A DNA stretch of 64,000 nt from CAIQJJ01 sp964606085 (GCA_964606085.1 CAZSFD010000011.1:21103-85102), one strand, 5' to 3'. Shown: positions 56,714 through 64,000, counted from the stretch's first letter. Notes: generated by a model from the sequence alone, not told the origin. Numbers and translations are program-made.

Positions 56714-57196
56714 ATGGAACGACGTATATCAAAATCGGTTTTCGTCCTGGCGCTGGTTGTGGTGATGCTGGCGCTCTCAGCCTGCGCGGCGCAAAACACG
56801 CCGATGCCCGCAACCGCTATACTGAAACCTGCTGATGCCACTGAGCCCGTTGCCGCCACCGATGAGCCAACGGCACTCCCCGAAGCCGAGCCTACCGCCG
56901 CCCCGGTGGATGCTGACCTGGTCAGCTTTGCCAGCGACGTGATGCCCATTTTGCAGAATAGCTGCTGGAAATGTCATGGCGGTGATAAGACCGAGAAGGG
57001 CTTTGATGTCGGCAGTTATGCCACGCTGATGGCTGGTTCTGAAAAGGGTGCGATGGTCGTGCCGGGGGATGCCGCCAATAGTAAGTTTTACACATTAATC
57101 GAGCAAGGCAAGATGCCGAAGCGAGCCGATAAACTGCCCGATGATCAAATCCAGTTGATACGCGATTGGGTCAACCAGGGCGCTTTGGATAACTAA
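56714..57196 (+). CDS. Monoheme cytochrome c lipoprotein
   Basis: A 160-residue lipoprotein: signal peptide with lipobox ALSAC (Cys at about 24), a Pro/Ala/Glu-rich spacer (28-70) and a small cytochrome c domain with CWKCH and a later Met in GKMPKRADKL as sixth-ligand candidate. The domain (SDVMPILQNSCWKCHGG...LIRDWVNQGA) resembles the planctomycete-type cytochrome c family and the C-terminal domain of the 30533 protein. CTGGAGG precedes the ATG by four bases; the upstream 100 bases are unusually AT-rich (TATAAT, AATATAATC) and likely contain the promoter. Terminated by a strong hairpin. Confidence 0.9.
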   Translation: MERRISKSVFVLALVVVMLALSACAAQNTPMPATAILKPADATEPVAATDEPTALPEAEPTAAPVDADLVSFASDVMPILQNSCWKCHGGDKTEKGFDVGSYATLMAGSEKGAMVVPGDAANSKFYTLIEQGKMPKRADKLPDDQIQLIRDWVNQGALDN

Positions 57197-57216
57197 CCCA
57201 ACGGAATAGCTGATCC

Positions 57217-57247
57217 AGGGTGCGAAGAGCAATCTTCGCACCCTTTT
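57217..57247 (+). terminator. Terminator after the monoheme lipoprotein gene
   Basis: Arms AGGGTGCGAAGA / TCTTCGCACCCT, loop GCAA, followed by TTTTTG. Confidence 0.9.
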
Positions 57248-57264
57248 TGTTTAAGCGGGACGAT

Positions 57265-57296
57265 ATGACCGTCATGCTGCGAATGTGACCGGTCAT
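57265..57296 (+). promoter_or_regulatory. Tandem palindromes upstream of the SafE/NosR-like operon
   Basis: ATGACCGTCAT (57265-57275) and TGACCGGTCA (57286-57295), two perfect short palindromes sharing TGACCG, with centres about two helical turns apart. They lie about 85 bases before ATG 57377 and behind a terminator, where an operator for this operon is expected. The regulator is unknown. Confidence 0.45.
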
Positions 57297-57376
57297 GGTG
57301 ACTGCTGGCACATGCGCTCCATGCGTTGTGGGGGTATCCTATGGACGGTCAGAATGAAATTCTGCAGGAGTGCGAA

Positions 57377-58072
57377 ATGGATGGTTTACTGCTCGGTTTA
57401 GCCAACGGAATAACCTGCGTGGCCTCGTGCGCCCCGGTGATGATCCCGCTCTTTCTGGGCGAGGGGCGGCGTGTGCAGCAAAACGGCTGGCTGCTGGCCC
57501 AGTTTTTGCTCGGACGCCTGGCGGGGTATCTGCTCTTCGGGGCGCTGGCCTGGGTCACCGGGCGGCTGATCTTCCAGGGCAGTGGGCCATCGGCGGTGGT
57601 GTTGGGCGGCGTCTCGCTGCTGATGGGCGGATTGCTGCTGCTCTACGGGTTGAGTGAATTTATCGGGCTGCCACAACCCCTGAAGTTTGCGCTGGCCGGT
57701 GTGCCACAAGATTTATCGGCGGGGCATTCACCGTTGGCCTGCCCGGTTCCGCCGCGCCAGGTGCGCCAATGGCTGCGCTTCGCCCCGGCGCTGTTCCCGC
57801 TGGCGCTCGGCTTCCTCACCGGGCTGAATCTGTGCCTGCCGTTCATCGTCGCCTTCACCGGGGCCGCCGGGCAAGCATCGCTGCTGGGCAGTTTGTTGTT
57901 CTTTGCTTCGTTTTTTGTTGGGACGGCGGTCTTTTTCCTGCCGATCCCGTTTGTGGGCGCTTTCCGACGCGTGCAGGGGTTACGCACCATTGGCAAGTTC
58001 GCCGCTATTTTTGTGGCCGTGTACTATCTCTACACCGGCCTGATGACCTTGATGGGAGGGTTGATTTCATGA
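57377..58072 (+). CDS. SafE/UreH-type membrane protein (sulfite exporter/DsbD-like)
   Basis: A 231-residue protein with six predicted helices. The first helix contains GLANGITCVASCAPVMIPLF and the fourth LTGLNLCLPFIVAFTGAAGQ, the repeated cysteine/proline pattern of the TauE/SafE, UreH and CcdA/DsbD transmembrane family. Members move metals, sulfite or reducing equivalents across the membrane. ATG 57377 follows CAGGAG; the extension to 57326 has no family match. Its stop overlaps the polyferredoxin start (ATGA), so the two probably work together, perhaps in metal or thiol supply to a respiratory enzyme. Confidence 0.82.
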   Translation: MDGLLLGLANGITCVASCAPVMIPLFLGEGRRVQQNGWLLAQFLLGRLAGYLLFGALAWVTGRLIFQGSGPSAVVLGGVSLLMGGLLLLYGLSEFIGLPQPLKFALAGVPQDLSAGHSPLACPVPPRQVRQWLRFAPALFPLALGFLTGLNLCLPFIVAFTGAAGQASLLGSLLFFASFFVGTAVFFLPIPFVGAFRRVQGLRTIGKFAAIFVAVYYLYTGLMTLMGGLIS

Positions 58073-59280
58073 CCACGCTCGCGCAAAATTTTCCCCGTTT
58101 CTGGGGCAAGGGCAAACCCAACCGCAGCCCGTATAAGCTCGGTTGGGGCAAATCTATCGTTCTGGCGCTGCCCATGCTGCTGCTGACGGCGCTGCTGACC
58201 TTCGGCCAGATCATGCAGCCGGGCAGCACGCCCGACCCGCTGGTGCTGCTGGCAACCACGCTCACCTGGCTGCTCTTCAATGGCATCTTCTTCGCCATGC
58301 TCAAAACCGGCCAGACCGACCGCTATCGGGCGTTCTTGTTCGTTTCGATGGCTGTGGCGTTCATCATTTTCTTCATGAGCACCATCATCGAGACACGCGG
58401 CAGCCTGGCGCTGACTGGGGCCAATATGGTCGAAGGCGAGACGCCTTTCTGCCACCTGGTCATCCCGATGGTACTCGTGCCGGCCGCCGTGACGCGCACG
58501 ATCATCTTCCCCGGATCGCTGATGGAAGGCTTTGCCAGCGTGGCCGGCATGATCGTGCTGTGGACGGGCGCTTCGCTGGTCTTGGGACGGGCCTGGTGCA
58601 GTTGGGGCTGCTTCTATGGCGGGCTGGATGAAGGCTTTGCGCGTCTGCTCAAGAAGCCGCGCATCACCCACATTGACCGCCGCTGGACGCTGCTGCCGTG
58701 GGCGGTGCTGCTGGGCGTGGTGCTGGTTTCGGCCATCACGCTCTCGCCGGCCTACTGCGAGTGGCTGTGCCCCTTCAAGGCCGTGACGGAGTTCGAGGCC
58801 ATCACCTCGTTCAAGGTGGTGATCCAGACCATCATCTTCGTCTCGCTCTTCATCGGCACCGTGGTGGTGTTACCGCTGCTGACCAAGAAGCGCACGCAAT
58901 GTGGCCTGTTCTGCCCGATGGGTGCGCTGCAAGGAGCCACCAACAAAATCAACGTTTACGACATCCGCATTGACCCGGCCAAATGCACCGAATGCGGCCA
59001 TTGCGAAAAGAACTGCCCCACCTTCTCGCTCGATGCCACCAGCTACAAAAGCGGCCAACCGCTGATGAGCTGCACCAAATGCGGCAAGTGCGTGGACGTT
59101 TGCCCCAACCATGCCATCTCCTATCACATCAAAGGCACGCAGCCCGGCGCACATCCATTGGCCGCCCGCCTGCTCTTCCTCTACCCGGCCTTCCTCTTCC
59201 TGGCAACCTTTGGCGGCGGGATGTTCATCTCGGCTATCTGGCGCATTTTGCGACTGGTGACAACGGGAAGCATGATCTGA
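58069..59280 (+). CDS. NosR/NapH/CcoG-like membrane polyferredoxin
   Basis: A 403-residue membrane iron-sulfur protein with about six helices. Cysteine motifs in order: LVLGRAWCSWGCFYGG, SPAYCEWLCPF, RTQCGLFCPMGALQG (the CxxxCP repeats of NapH/NosR), then two 4Fe-4S ferredoxin clusters CTECGHCEKNCP and CTKCGKCVDVCP. One more helix follows near the C-terminus. NapH and NosR relatives pass electrons from quinol to periplasmic enzymes or help mature copper/heme oxidases. No nitrous oxide or nitrate reductase gene is in the window. Coupled to the SafE-like gene and followed 24 bases later by a small anchored protein. Confidence 0.9.
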   Translation: MTTLAQNFPRFWGKGKPNRSPYKLGWGKSIVLALPMLLLTALLTFGQIMQPGSTPDPLVLLATTLTWLLFNGIFFAMLKTGQTDRYRAFLFVSMAVAFIIFFMSTIIETRGSLALTGANMVEGETPFCHLVIPMVLVPAAVTRTIIFPGSLMEGFASVAGMIVLWTGASLVLGRAWCSWGCFYGGLDEGFARLLKKPRITHIDRRWTLLPWAVLLGVVLVSAITLSPAYCEWLCPFKAVTEFEAITSFKVVIQTIIFVSLFIGTVVVLPLLTKKRTQCGLFCPMGALQGATNKINVYDIRIDPAKCTECGHCEKNCPTFSLDATSYKSGQPLMSCTKCGKCVDVCPNHAISYHIKGTQPGAHPLAARLLFLYPAFLFLATFGGGMFISAIWRILRLVTTGSMI

Positions 59281-59304
59281 CCCCCAAAAGAAAAGGAACA
59301 CACC

Positions 59305-59766
59305 ATGAACAAGCTCAAATCTTTCTTCGGATATTTCCTGGCCGCTCTGGGCGTGCCAGCACTTCTGGTCATGTTTATGGGCACAGCCGCCTGGATGGAA
59401 CTGCTCGTTTCGACCACCGGACTCAAGATCAACCCGCTCTATACCGGCGGCGAGGTGGCAAGGGCCTACTCGCAAGATGGGATGCGCATCGAAATCCATG
59501 AACCCGTTTTCGCAGCGTTGATCGGTGAGTCGAAAGAAGGTTTCGTGCAGGTGACATTTGGCCCGAAAGTGGCCGCCCGGCAGATTGACGCCGATATTGA
59601 CTACGACAACAATGGCGCGGCCGATTTCCGCCTGCAATGGGATACCGCTTCTGGCGAACCCATCATCCATTCGTATGCGCCGCACGTGGTTGGCCTGGAA
59701 GCATCGTATGAATTGCAAGACACCTACGCCATCCGCGTTCACCTGCTCAATCAAAAAGGAAAGTAA
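59305..59766 (+). CDS. Membrane-anchored extracytoplasmic protein, function unknown
   Basis: A 153-residue protein with an N-terminal helix (about 10-34) and an all-beta extracytoplasmic domain. The stretch DADIDYDNNGAADFRL looks like a calcium-binding loop (D-x-D-x-D-x-N-G). AAAGGAA precedes the ATG. It stands between the polyferredoxin and the ABC ATPase (stop to start 3 bases), so it is probably part of one transcript joining the redox pair to the export system. No family recognised. Confidence 0.72.
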   Translation: MNKLKSFFGYFLAALGVPALLVMFMGTAAWMELLVSTTGLKINPLYTGGEVARAYSQDGMRIEIHEPVFAALIGESKEGFVQVTFGPKVAARQIDADIDYDNNGAADFRLQWDTASGEPIIHSYAPHVVGLEASYELQDTYAIRVHLLNQKGK

Positions 59767-59769
59767 CCT

Positions 59770-60723
59770 ATGTCTCTCATCGTTCAAATCAACGACCTCG
59801 TCAAACAATATCCCGGTGCGCCGGAACCCGCCGTCAAGGGCATCAGCTTTGGCATTTTGCAAGGCGAGATTTTCAGCCTGCTCGGGCCAAACGGGGCCGG
59901 CAAAACGACCACCATCTCCATGCTATGCACCCTGCTGCAACCCACGCGCGGTGATGCCGAGATCGGCGGGCATTCGGTGGTCAAAGACCCTATGGCTGTC
60001 AAAAAATTGATCGGCATCGTGCCGCAAGACCTGGCGCTCTATGGGCAGCTTACCGCCCGGCAAAATCTCACCTTTTGGGGTGAAATGTATGGCCTGACCG
60101 GCAAGGCGCTCAAGGCCCGCATCGAAGAAGTGCTGGCCCAGGTCAACCTGGCCGACCGCGGCAACGACAAGGTGGATAAATACTCTGGCGGCATGAAGCG
60201 CCGCCTGAACATCGCCATCGGCCTGCTGCACAAGCCCAAATTGGTCTTCATGGATGAACCCACCGTCGGCATTGACCCGCAATCGCGTCGCAGCATCCTC
60301 GACATGGTCAAAGACCTGCGCGCCCAGGGCATGACGGTGCTGTACACCACGCACTACATGGAAGAAGCCGCCGAACTCTCCGACCGGGTGGGCATCATTG
60401 ACCACGGCAAGCTGATCGCCCTCGGCACACAGAAGGAACTGACCAAAGTGGTCGGCCAGCAGGAGACCCTGCGCCTGCACTTCGGCGAGGAAGAATCCAC
60501 CGAAAGCCTGCTGCCGCACTTCGAGAAAGTACACGGCGTGCTGGCGGCATCAGCCACCGATCATCAAATTGTCCTCTCCGTGGCCGAGGCCGCAGACAGC
60601 CTGCCCGCCATCATCGCTGCCGCCACCCACGCCAGTGTGCGCGTGCGCTCGATTGACATCGAAGAACCCAACCTCGAAGCGGTGTTTCTGCACCTGACGG
60701 GGAGAGGGTTGCGGGATGCGTAA
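59770..60723 (+). CDS. ABC-2 type export ATPase
   Basis: A 317-residue ATPase of the CcmA/DrrA type: Walker A GPNGAGKTTT, Q-loop IGIVPQDLALYGQLT, signature YSGGMKRRLNIAIGL, Walker B KLVFMDEPTVGIDPQSR and H-loop YTTHYMEEA. The C-terminal 80 residues form the usual regulatory extension of drug/lipid exporters. It is followed by two permease genes on the same strand, which form a complete heterodimeric exporter. Substrate unknown. Confidence 0.93.
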   Translation: MSLIVQINDLVKQYPGAPEPAVKGISFGILQGEIFSLLGPNGAGKTTTISMLCTLLQPTRGDAEIGGHSVVKDPMAVKKLIGIVPQDLALYGQLTARQNLTFWGEMYGLTGKALKARIEEVLAQVNLADRGNDKVDKYSGGMKRRLNIAIGLLHKPKLVFMDEPTVGIDPQSRRSILDMVKDLRAQGMTVLYTTHYMEEAAELSDRVGIIDHGKLIALGTQKELTKVVGQQETLRLHFGEEESTESLLPHFEKVHGVLAASATDHQIVLSVAEAADSLPAIIAAATHASVRVRSIDIEEPNLEAVFLHLTGRGLRDA

Positions 60724-60776
60724 TGCGTGGAACGTGATACGTGAAACGTGAAATGAAACGCATCACGTCTCACGAT
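60724..60776. repeat. ACGTGAAACGTGA word repeat between ABC genes
   Basis: GGAACGTGATACGTGAAACG followed by TGAAATGAAACGCATCACGT: short ACGTGA words in direct and inverted order fill the spacer up to the Shine-Dalgarno of the permease gene. Confidence 0.7.
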
Positions 60777-60788
60777 AAAGGAAATCCT

Positions 60789-62012
60789 ATGAACAAAGCT
60801 TTTTCCATCTGTTGGAAAGATATTCTGTTGATTTTGAGCGACCGCGCCGCCCTGATCTTCATGCTGCTGGCCCCGTTTTTATTGACGATGGGCATGGGGG
60901 CGGTGACGGGGGCGTTTTCGACGAACGCCAACTCGTCGGGGATTGCCGATTTGCCTGTGATTGTGGTCAATGGCGATGAAGGCGAGTTGGGCCAGGTGTT
61001 GGCCGATGTCTTCTTCGACGAGGCGATCTTCGCCGCCGAGGAGAGCGCCGATGCCGCCGCCGCCCGCCAGGCCGTGGACGACGATAGCGTCGCGGCGGTG
61101 GTGATCATCCCGGCGCAGTTTTCCGCAAGCCTGCTGGCCGAAAATCCCCCCGCAGCGCCGGTTGAGGTGTATACCAACCCCAACCGACCGATCAGCGCTG
61201 GCATTGTGCGCTCGGTGACGGCAAGTGTGATCAACCAGTTGGAGATCGCCCCGGTCAGCATCCAGGTGACGCTCAAGCAGTTGACCGAAGGCGGCCTGCT
61301 GGCCCCCCAGGATGTGCCGCAGACCGTGGGCCAACTGGCCCAACGCCTGGCCGATGAACCCGCTCCGGCGCTGATCAGCCTGTCGAAAAGTGAAGCGCAG
61401 GCGAACGGCGACGATGTCAACGTGATGGCGTACCTGGCCCCCGGCCTGGCGATCTTCTTCCTGATGTACACGGTAACGCAGGGCGCACGCAGCATCCTGG
61501 CCGAACGCGAGGAAGGCACGCTGGCGCGCATGATGGTTTCGCCGTCGAGCAGTGCGGCCATTTTGGGCGGCAAGCTGTTGGGAATTTTCATCATCGGTTT
61601 TGGGCAGGTGATGATTTTGATCTACATTTCGGCGAGTATTTTCGGCCTGGATTGGGGCCAGCCCCTGGCGGTGGTGCTGATCGTGGCGGCCACGGTGTTG
61701 GGGGCTACCGGTTGGGGGCTGCTGGTGGCGGCTTTCGCCCGGCAGTCGTGGCAGGTTTCAACCTTTGGCTCGGCGCTGATGCTGTTGTTCGGCATCCTGG
61801 GCGGCTCGTTCATTCCGGTCAATCAGTTTGGTGACTGGATGCGCGTAGCCAGTAAGATCACCCCGCACGCCTGGGCTTCGGATGCCTTTCTGACCCTCAG
61901 CACTGGCGGTACGTTCAATATGGTGCTGCCCAATCTACTGGCGCTGCTGGTTATGGCCGTCATTCTCTTCAGCGTTTCGGCGCTTGTCGCCCGCAAGCGT
62001 TGGGTTCTGTAG
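60789..62012 (+). CDS. ABC-2 type export permease (first)
   Basis: A 407-residue membrane protein: one N-terminal helix (about 18-38), a large extracytoplasmic domain (about 45-215, including NQLEIAPVSIQVTLKQL) and five helices after residue 220, ending LVARKRWVL. This is the YhgE/ABC2_membrane_3 architecture. The gating helix region AEREEGTLARMMVSPSSSAAILGGK is well conserved. ATG 60789 follows AAAGGAAATCC. It works with the ATPase at 59770 and the second permease at 62072. Confidence 0.92.
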   Translation: MNKAFSICWKDILLILSDRAALIFMLLAPFLLTMGMGAVTGAFSTNANSSGIADLPVIVVNGDEGELGQVLADVFFDEAIFAAEESADAAAARQAVDDDSVAAVVIIPAQFSASLLAENPPAAPVEVYTNPNRPISAGIVRSVTASVINQLEIAPVSIQVTLKQLTEGGLLAPQDVPQTVGQLAQRLADEPAPALISLSKSEAQANGDDVNVMAYLAPGLAIFFLMYTVTQGARSILAEREEGTLARMMVSPSSSAAILGGKLLGIFIIGFGQVMILIYISASIFGLDWGQPLAVVLIVAATVLGATGWGLLVAAFARQSWQVSTFGSALMLLFGILGGSFIPVNQFGDWMRVASKITPHAWASDAFLTLSTGGTFNMVLPNLLALLVMAVILFSVSALVARKRWVL

Positions 62013-62058
62013 GACGAAATTCATTTCGTTCAAGTGGGGCGAAATGAATTTCGCCCTA
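62009..62058. repeat. GTAGGGC-type long palindrome between permease genes
   Basis: GTAGGACGAAATTCATTTCG and GCGAAATGAATTTCGCCCTAC pair over about 20 bases with one change, and each arm is itself palindromic (CGAAAT...ATTTCG). The left end overlaps the stop codon region of the first permease. Terminator function is unlikely because the second permease follows at once. Confidence 0.75.
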
Positions 62059-62071
62059 CCTGGAGGTATTT

Positions 62072-63253
62072 ATGTCAAAAATCTTCGCCATTGCCTGGAA
62101 AGATACCCTGGTGCGTTTTACCGATGCCAGCGAGTTGCTCTTCTTCCTCGTGCTGCCGTTGATCTTCACCTTTTTGCTCGGCGGGGCGGGCGTGGGCGGG
62201 GCGAGTGCGATCCACATCGCCGTCGTAGACCTGGATAACACGCCACTCGCGCAGCAGCTTACCGATGCGCTGCTGGCCGACGATGCCCTGCAAATTTCAG
62301 CCGTAGGGCAAACCGAGGCCGAGAAGCTGTTCAACAATCGCGAGGCCTCGGCCTGGCTGACCATCCCCGAAGGATACGCCGCCAGCCTGCTGGCCGGTGA
62401 ACCGGTCTCGCTCGAACTGCGCCGCCAGCCCAACGATACATCTGCCGATGGGGCCGAGCGCGCCATTGCTGCTGCCGTCAGCGCTGCCAACCGCTCGCTG
62501 GCTGTGGCGCACACCAGCCTGCAAGCCGCCCAAGACCTTTCCGACGATTTCGACCCAACTGCCTACCTGAGCGCCGGCCTCACCGAAGCCGACCAGTTCT
62601 TTGCCGAAGCGCCAGCCCGTCTGATGGTCACACGCCCGGCAGTGGAAACTGAAGGCGTATATAACCAGGGTACCCAGGCTTCCAACGGGCAGTTGGTCAC
62701 CTGGGTCTTCATCCCTCTGGTAGGTATTTCGGGTCTGCTGGCGTTTGAACGGCGCGGCAAAACCCTCGAACGCCTGGTGATCTCACCGACGCGACGCGCC
62801 ACTTACCTGGCCGGGATGCTGGTGGGGCAGGTGGGCGCGGCCCTGGTGCAAATGGCAATTTTGATTGGCTTTGGCGTGTATGTGCTGGGGATCAATTGGG
62901 GAAGTTCGCTGCCAGCTTTGGCCCTGCTCTTGCTGGCTTTTGCGCTGGCGGCGGCGGCGTTGGGCGTGATGATGGGAACGTTCATCAAAAGCGAAAAGCA
63001 GGCCAGCAACCTGAGCATCATGATCGGCATGGTGCTTGCCCTGCTGGGCGGCTGCTGGTGGCCGATGGAACTTTTCCCCCCGGTCATGCAGAGCGTTGCC
63101 CGCATCCTGCCGACTTACTGGGCCGTGCAGGGCATGAACAACCTTTCGATGCGTGGGTTGGGCGCGGAATCGGTGCTGCTGCCAGCGCTGGTGCTGGTTG
63201 GCTGTGCGGCGCTGTTTTTCACCGTTGGCGTTGCCCGTTTTCGGTACGAATGA
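62072..63253 (+). CDS. ABC-2 type export permease (second)
   Basis: A 393-residue permease with the same plan as its neighbour: helix 1 (about 24-42), an extracytoplasmic domain (45-200) and five C-terminal helices, with gating segment FERRGKTLERLVISPTRRATYLAGML. TGGAGG precedes the ATG. Its similarity in plan to the 60789 protein and the shared ATPase suggest a heterodimeric exporter. Last gene before tRNA-Met. Confidence 0.92.
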   Translation: MSKIFAIAWKDTLVRFTDASELLFFLVLPLIFTFLLGGAGVGGASAIHIAVVDLDNTPLAQQLTDALLADDALQISAVGQTEAEKLFNNREASAWLTIPEGYAASLLAGEPVSLELRRQPNDTSADGAERAIAAAVSAANRSLAVAHTSLQAAQDLSDDFDPTAYLSAGLTEADQFFAEAPARLMVTRPAVETEGVYNQGTQASNGQLVTWVFIPLVGISGLLAFERRGKTLERLVISPTRRATYLAGMLVGQVGAALVQMAILIGFGVYVLGINWGSSLPALALLLLAFALAAAALGVMMGTFIKSEKQASNLSIMIGMVLALLGGCWWPMELFPPVMQSVARILPTYWAVQGMNNLSMRGLGAESVLLPALVLVGCAALFFTVGVARFRYE

Positions 63254-63268
63254 TGCCGCAAAATTCGG

Positions 63269-63297
63269 TTGACGCTGTTTTGGGGGCGTGGTAGAAT
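63269..63297 (+). promoter_or_regulatory. Sigma70-type promoter of the tRNA gene
   Basis: TTGACG (63269-63274), a 17-base spacer and TAGAAT (63292-63297), 23 bases before the mature tRNA 5' end. Confidence 0.8.
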
Positions 63298-63320
63298 ACG
63301 GCCCGCTCAAACAGCCAACC

Positions 63321-63395
63321 GGCGAGGTAGCTCAATGGCGGAGCAGTGGCATCATAATCCATCGGTTGTGGGTTCAAGTCCCACCCTCGCCACCA
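63321..63395 (+). tRNA. tRNA-Met (CAT), elongator type
   Basis: A 75-base cloverleaf with acceptor GGCGAGG/CCTCGCC, D-stem GCTC/GAGC, anticodon loop ATCATAA (anticodon CAT), T-arm GTGGG-TTCAAGT-CCCAC and an encoded CCA end. The first pair is G-C, as in elongator and not initiator Met tRNA; tRNA-Ile2 (lysidine-modified CAT) cannot be excluded. The closing pair of the anticodon stem (C31-U39) is a mismatch. Confidence 0.9.
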
Positions 63396-63397
63396 CC

Positions 63398-63437
63398 AAA
63401 ACAAAACACTCACGCAATTGCGTGAGTGTTTTGTTTT
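63398..63437 (+). terminator. Terminator after tRNA-Met
   Basis: A perfect 40-base palindrome, arm AAAACAAAACACTCACGCAA, centred on AATT, three bases after the CCA end. The downstream arm ends TTTTGTTTT. Confidence 0.85.
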
Positions 63438-63527
63438 ATGGCCGAAAAGAATTGCCGACATCGAGCATTGCTTGGATAATACAGGCTGTGTGTGAGCATA
63501 GTTCATATTTCAACAGGAGGTAACCCA

Positions 63528-64000
63528 ATGGCTCTCAATCGTGAAGGTAATCAGGCAGTTCTTTTGATCGTTGACGTGCAGGTTGGCGTGGTGCAAAATG
63601 CTTGGGATGCGCCCCGCATTATCAAGAACATCGCCGTTGCCCTCGAAAAAGCACGCAACCAGGGCGTGCCGGTGATTTGGGTGCAGCATTCAGACGACGA
63701 GTTGGTCTATGGCAGCCCTGAGTGGCAGTTGCCGCCCGAACTGGTGCCTGCCGATGGCGAAGTGCGAATTGACAAACATTTCAATTCTTCGTTTGAGCAA
63801 ACATCTTTGGAAGACGTGTTGATCCAGTTTGGCGCAAACCCATGTCGTGCTGGCCGGCGCGGCCACCAACTGGTGTATCCGGGCCATAGCTTATGGCACA
63901 CTGGAGCGCGGCTATGATCTTACGCTGCTCAAAGACGCCCATACCACCGAAGCGATGGAATTCGATGATGGCGTTATCATCAAGGCCGAGGACATCATCC
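63528..64000 (+). pseudogene. Isochorismatase-family cysteine hydrolase, frameshifted, cut by window edge
   Basis: From ATG 63528 (after CAGGAGG) the frame gives an isochorismatase-fold start: LLIVDVQVGVV with the catalytic Asp, PVIWVQHSDDEL, and the Lys region RIDKHFNSSFEQT. At the CCC of 63839-63841 the reading slips: the original frame ends at 63917 with unrelated residues, while the next frame continues HVVLAGAATNWCIRAIAYGT, which carries the catalytic Cys, and YDLTLLKDAHTTEAMEFDDG to the window edge. One extra C explains it. This is either a sequencing/assembly error or a real inactivating mutation; if the base is removed the gene is normal. Confidence 0.85.

Noticed and set aside
1..64000. 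CRISPR arrays, rRNA, integrase or phage genes
   Set aside because: No regularly spaced direct repeats, rRNA-like sequence or recombinase motifs were found on either strand.

Overview
The window reads as one contig of a GC-rich bacterium with two-membrane-free style surface biology, most likely a member of Chloroflexota (Anaerolineae or a neighbouring class). This placement is an inference from gene content: a fused aroK-aroB, a DUF5107-TPR protein, LPxTG/sortase features, a ParAB pair followed by a CtaA-type heme A synthase, CRP-free multiheme respiration, and intergenic spacers built of short degenerate word repeats. There is no rRNA, no insertion sequence, no prophage and no CRISPR array. 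One tRNA-Met gene is present.

Layout. 1-12.2 kb (minus strand): a BMP-type ABC transporter pair (lipoprotein and ATPase) whose ATPase gene overlaps a DUF433/DUF5615 antitoxin-toxin pair, then a Ser/Thr kinase, chorismate synthase, fused shikimate kinase/dehydroquinate synthase and a giant polytopic membrane protein that runs off the left edge; upstream lie a Cys/Met-metabolism PLP enzyme and a degenerate response regulator. 12.4-18.7 kb (plus): bifunctional-nuclease domain protein, PfkB kinase, ParA, ParB, heme A synthase, HAD phosphatase, amidohydrolase. 18.7-20.4 kb (minus): a DUF11-LPGTG-sortase fusion. 20.6-27.8 kb (plus): small hypotheticals, a broken HD-domain gene, a DUF5107-TPR protein, an ABC-2 export pair and a receiver-only regulator.

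28-39.6 kb (minus) is the main respiratory locus: a collagen-like octaheme lipoprotein, an octaheme cytochrome with C-terminal anchor, a Tat-exported four-cluster ferredoxin, an NrfD quinol-interacting membrane protein, a 50-residue one-helix protein, two consecutive nonaheme cytochrome plus cytochrome b modules (the last with an extra monoheme domain), and a NarX/NarL-like two-component system at the end. I count 35 CxxCH heme sites. The order resembles Hmc/Tmc/Cbc inner-membrane electron conduits but the combination is not one I recognise. A shared inverted motif lies upstream of both likely transcription starts.

40-49.9 kb: a histidine kinase with a leaderless-looking promoter, HflX, a cyclic-di-GMP-I riboswitch with its own terminator in front of a large subtilisin-like surface protease, a degenerate histidine kinase, a beta-phosphoglucomutase-like HAD protein, a DUF692 (MNIO) protein and MltG. 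50-56.6 kb (plus): methyltransferase, Nif3-like protein, DinB-like protein, then a divergent GroEL paralogue that has lost the ATPase aspartate and is translationally coupled to a signal-less six-Asp-box beta-propeller, followed by a membrane sulfatase-like enzyme. 56.7-64 kb (plus): a monoheme lipoprotein, a SafE-like protein overlapping a NosR/NapH-like polyferredoxin, an ABC-2 export operon, tRNA-Met and a frameshifted isochorismatase-family gene cut by the right edge.

The strongest candidates for something undescribed are the ATPase-defective chaperonin/beta-propeller pair (52.4-55.0 kb), the multiheme locus with the collagen-like cytochrome (28.4-39.7 kb), and the sortase that carries its own LPGTG sorting signal (18.7-20.4 kb).
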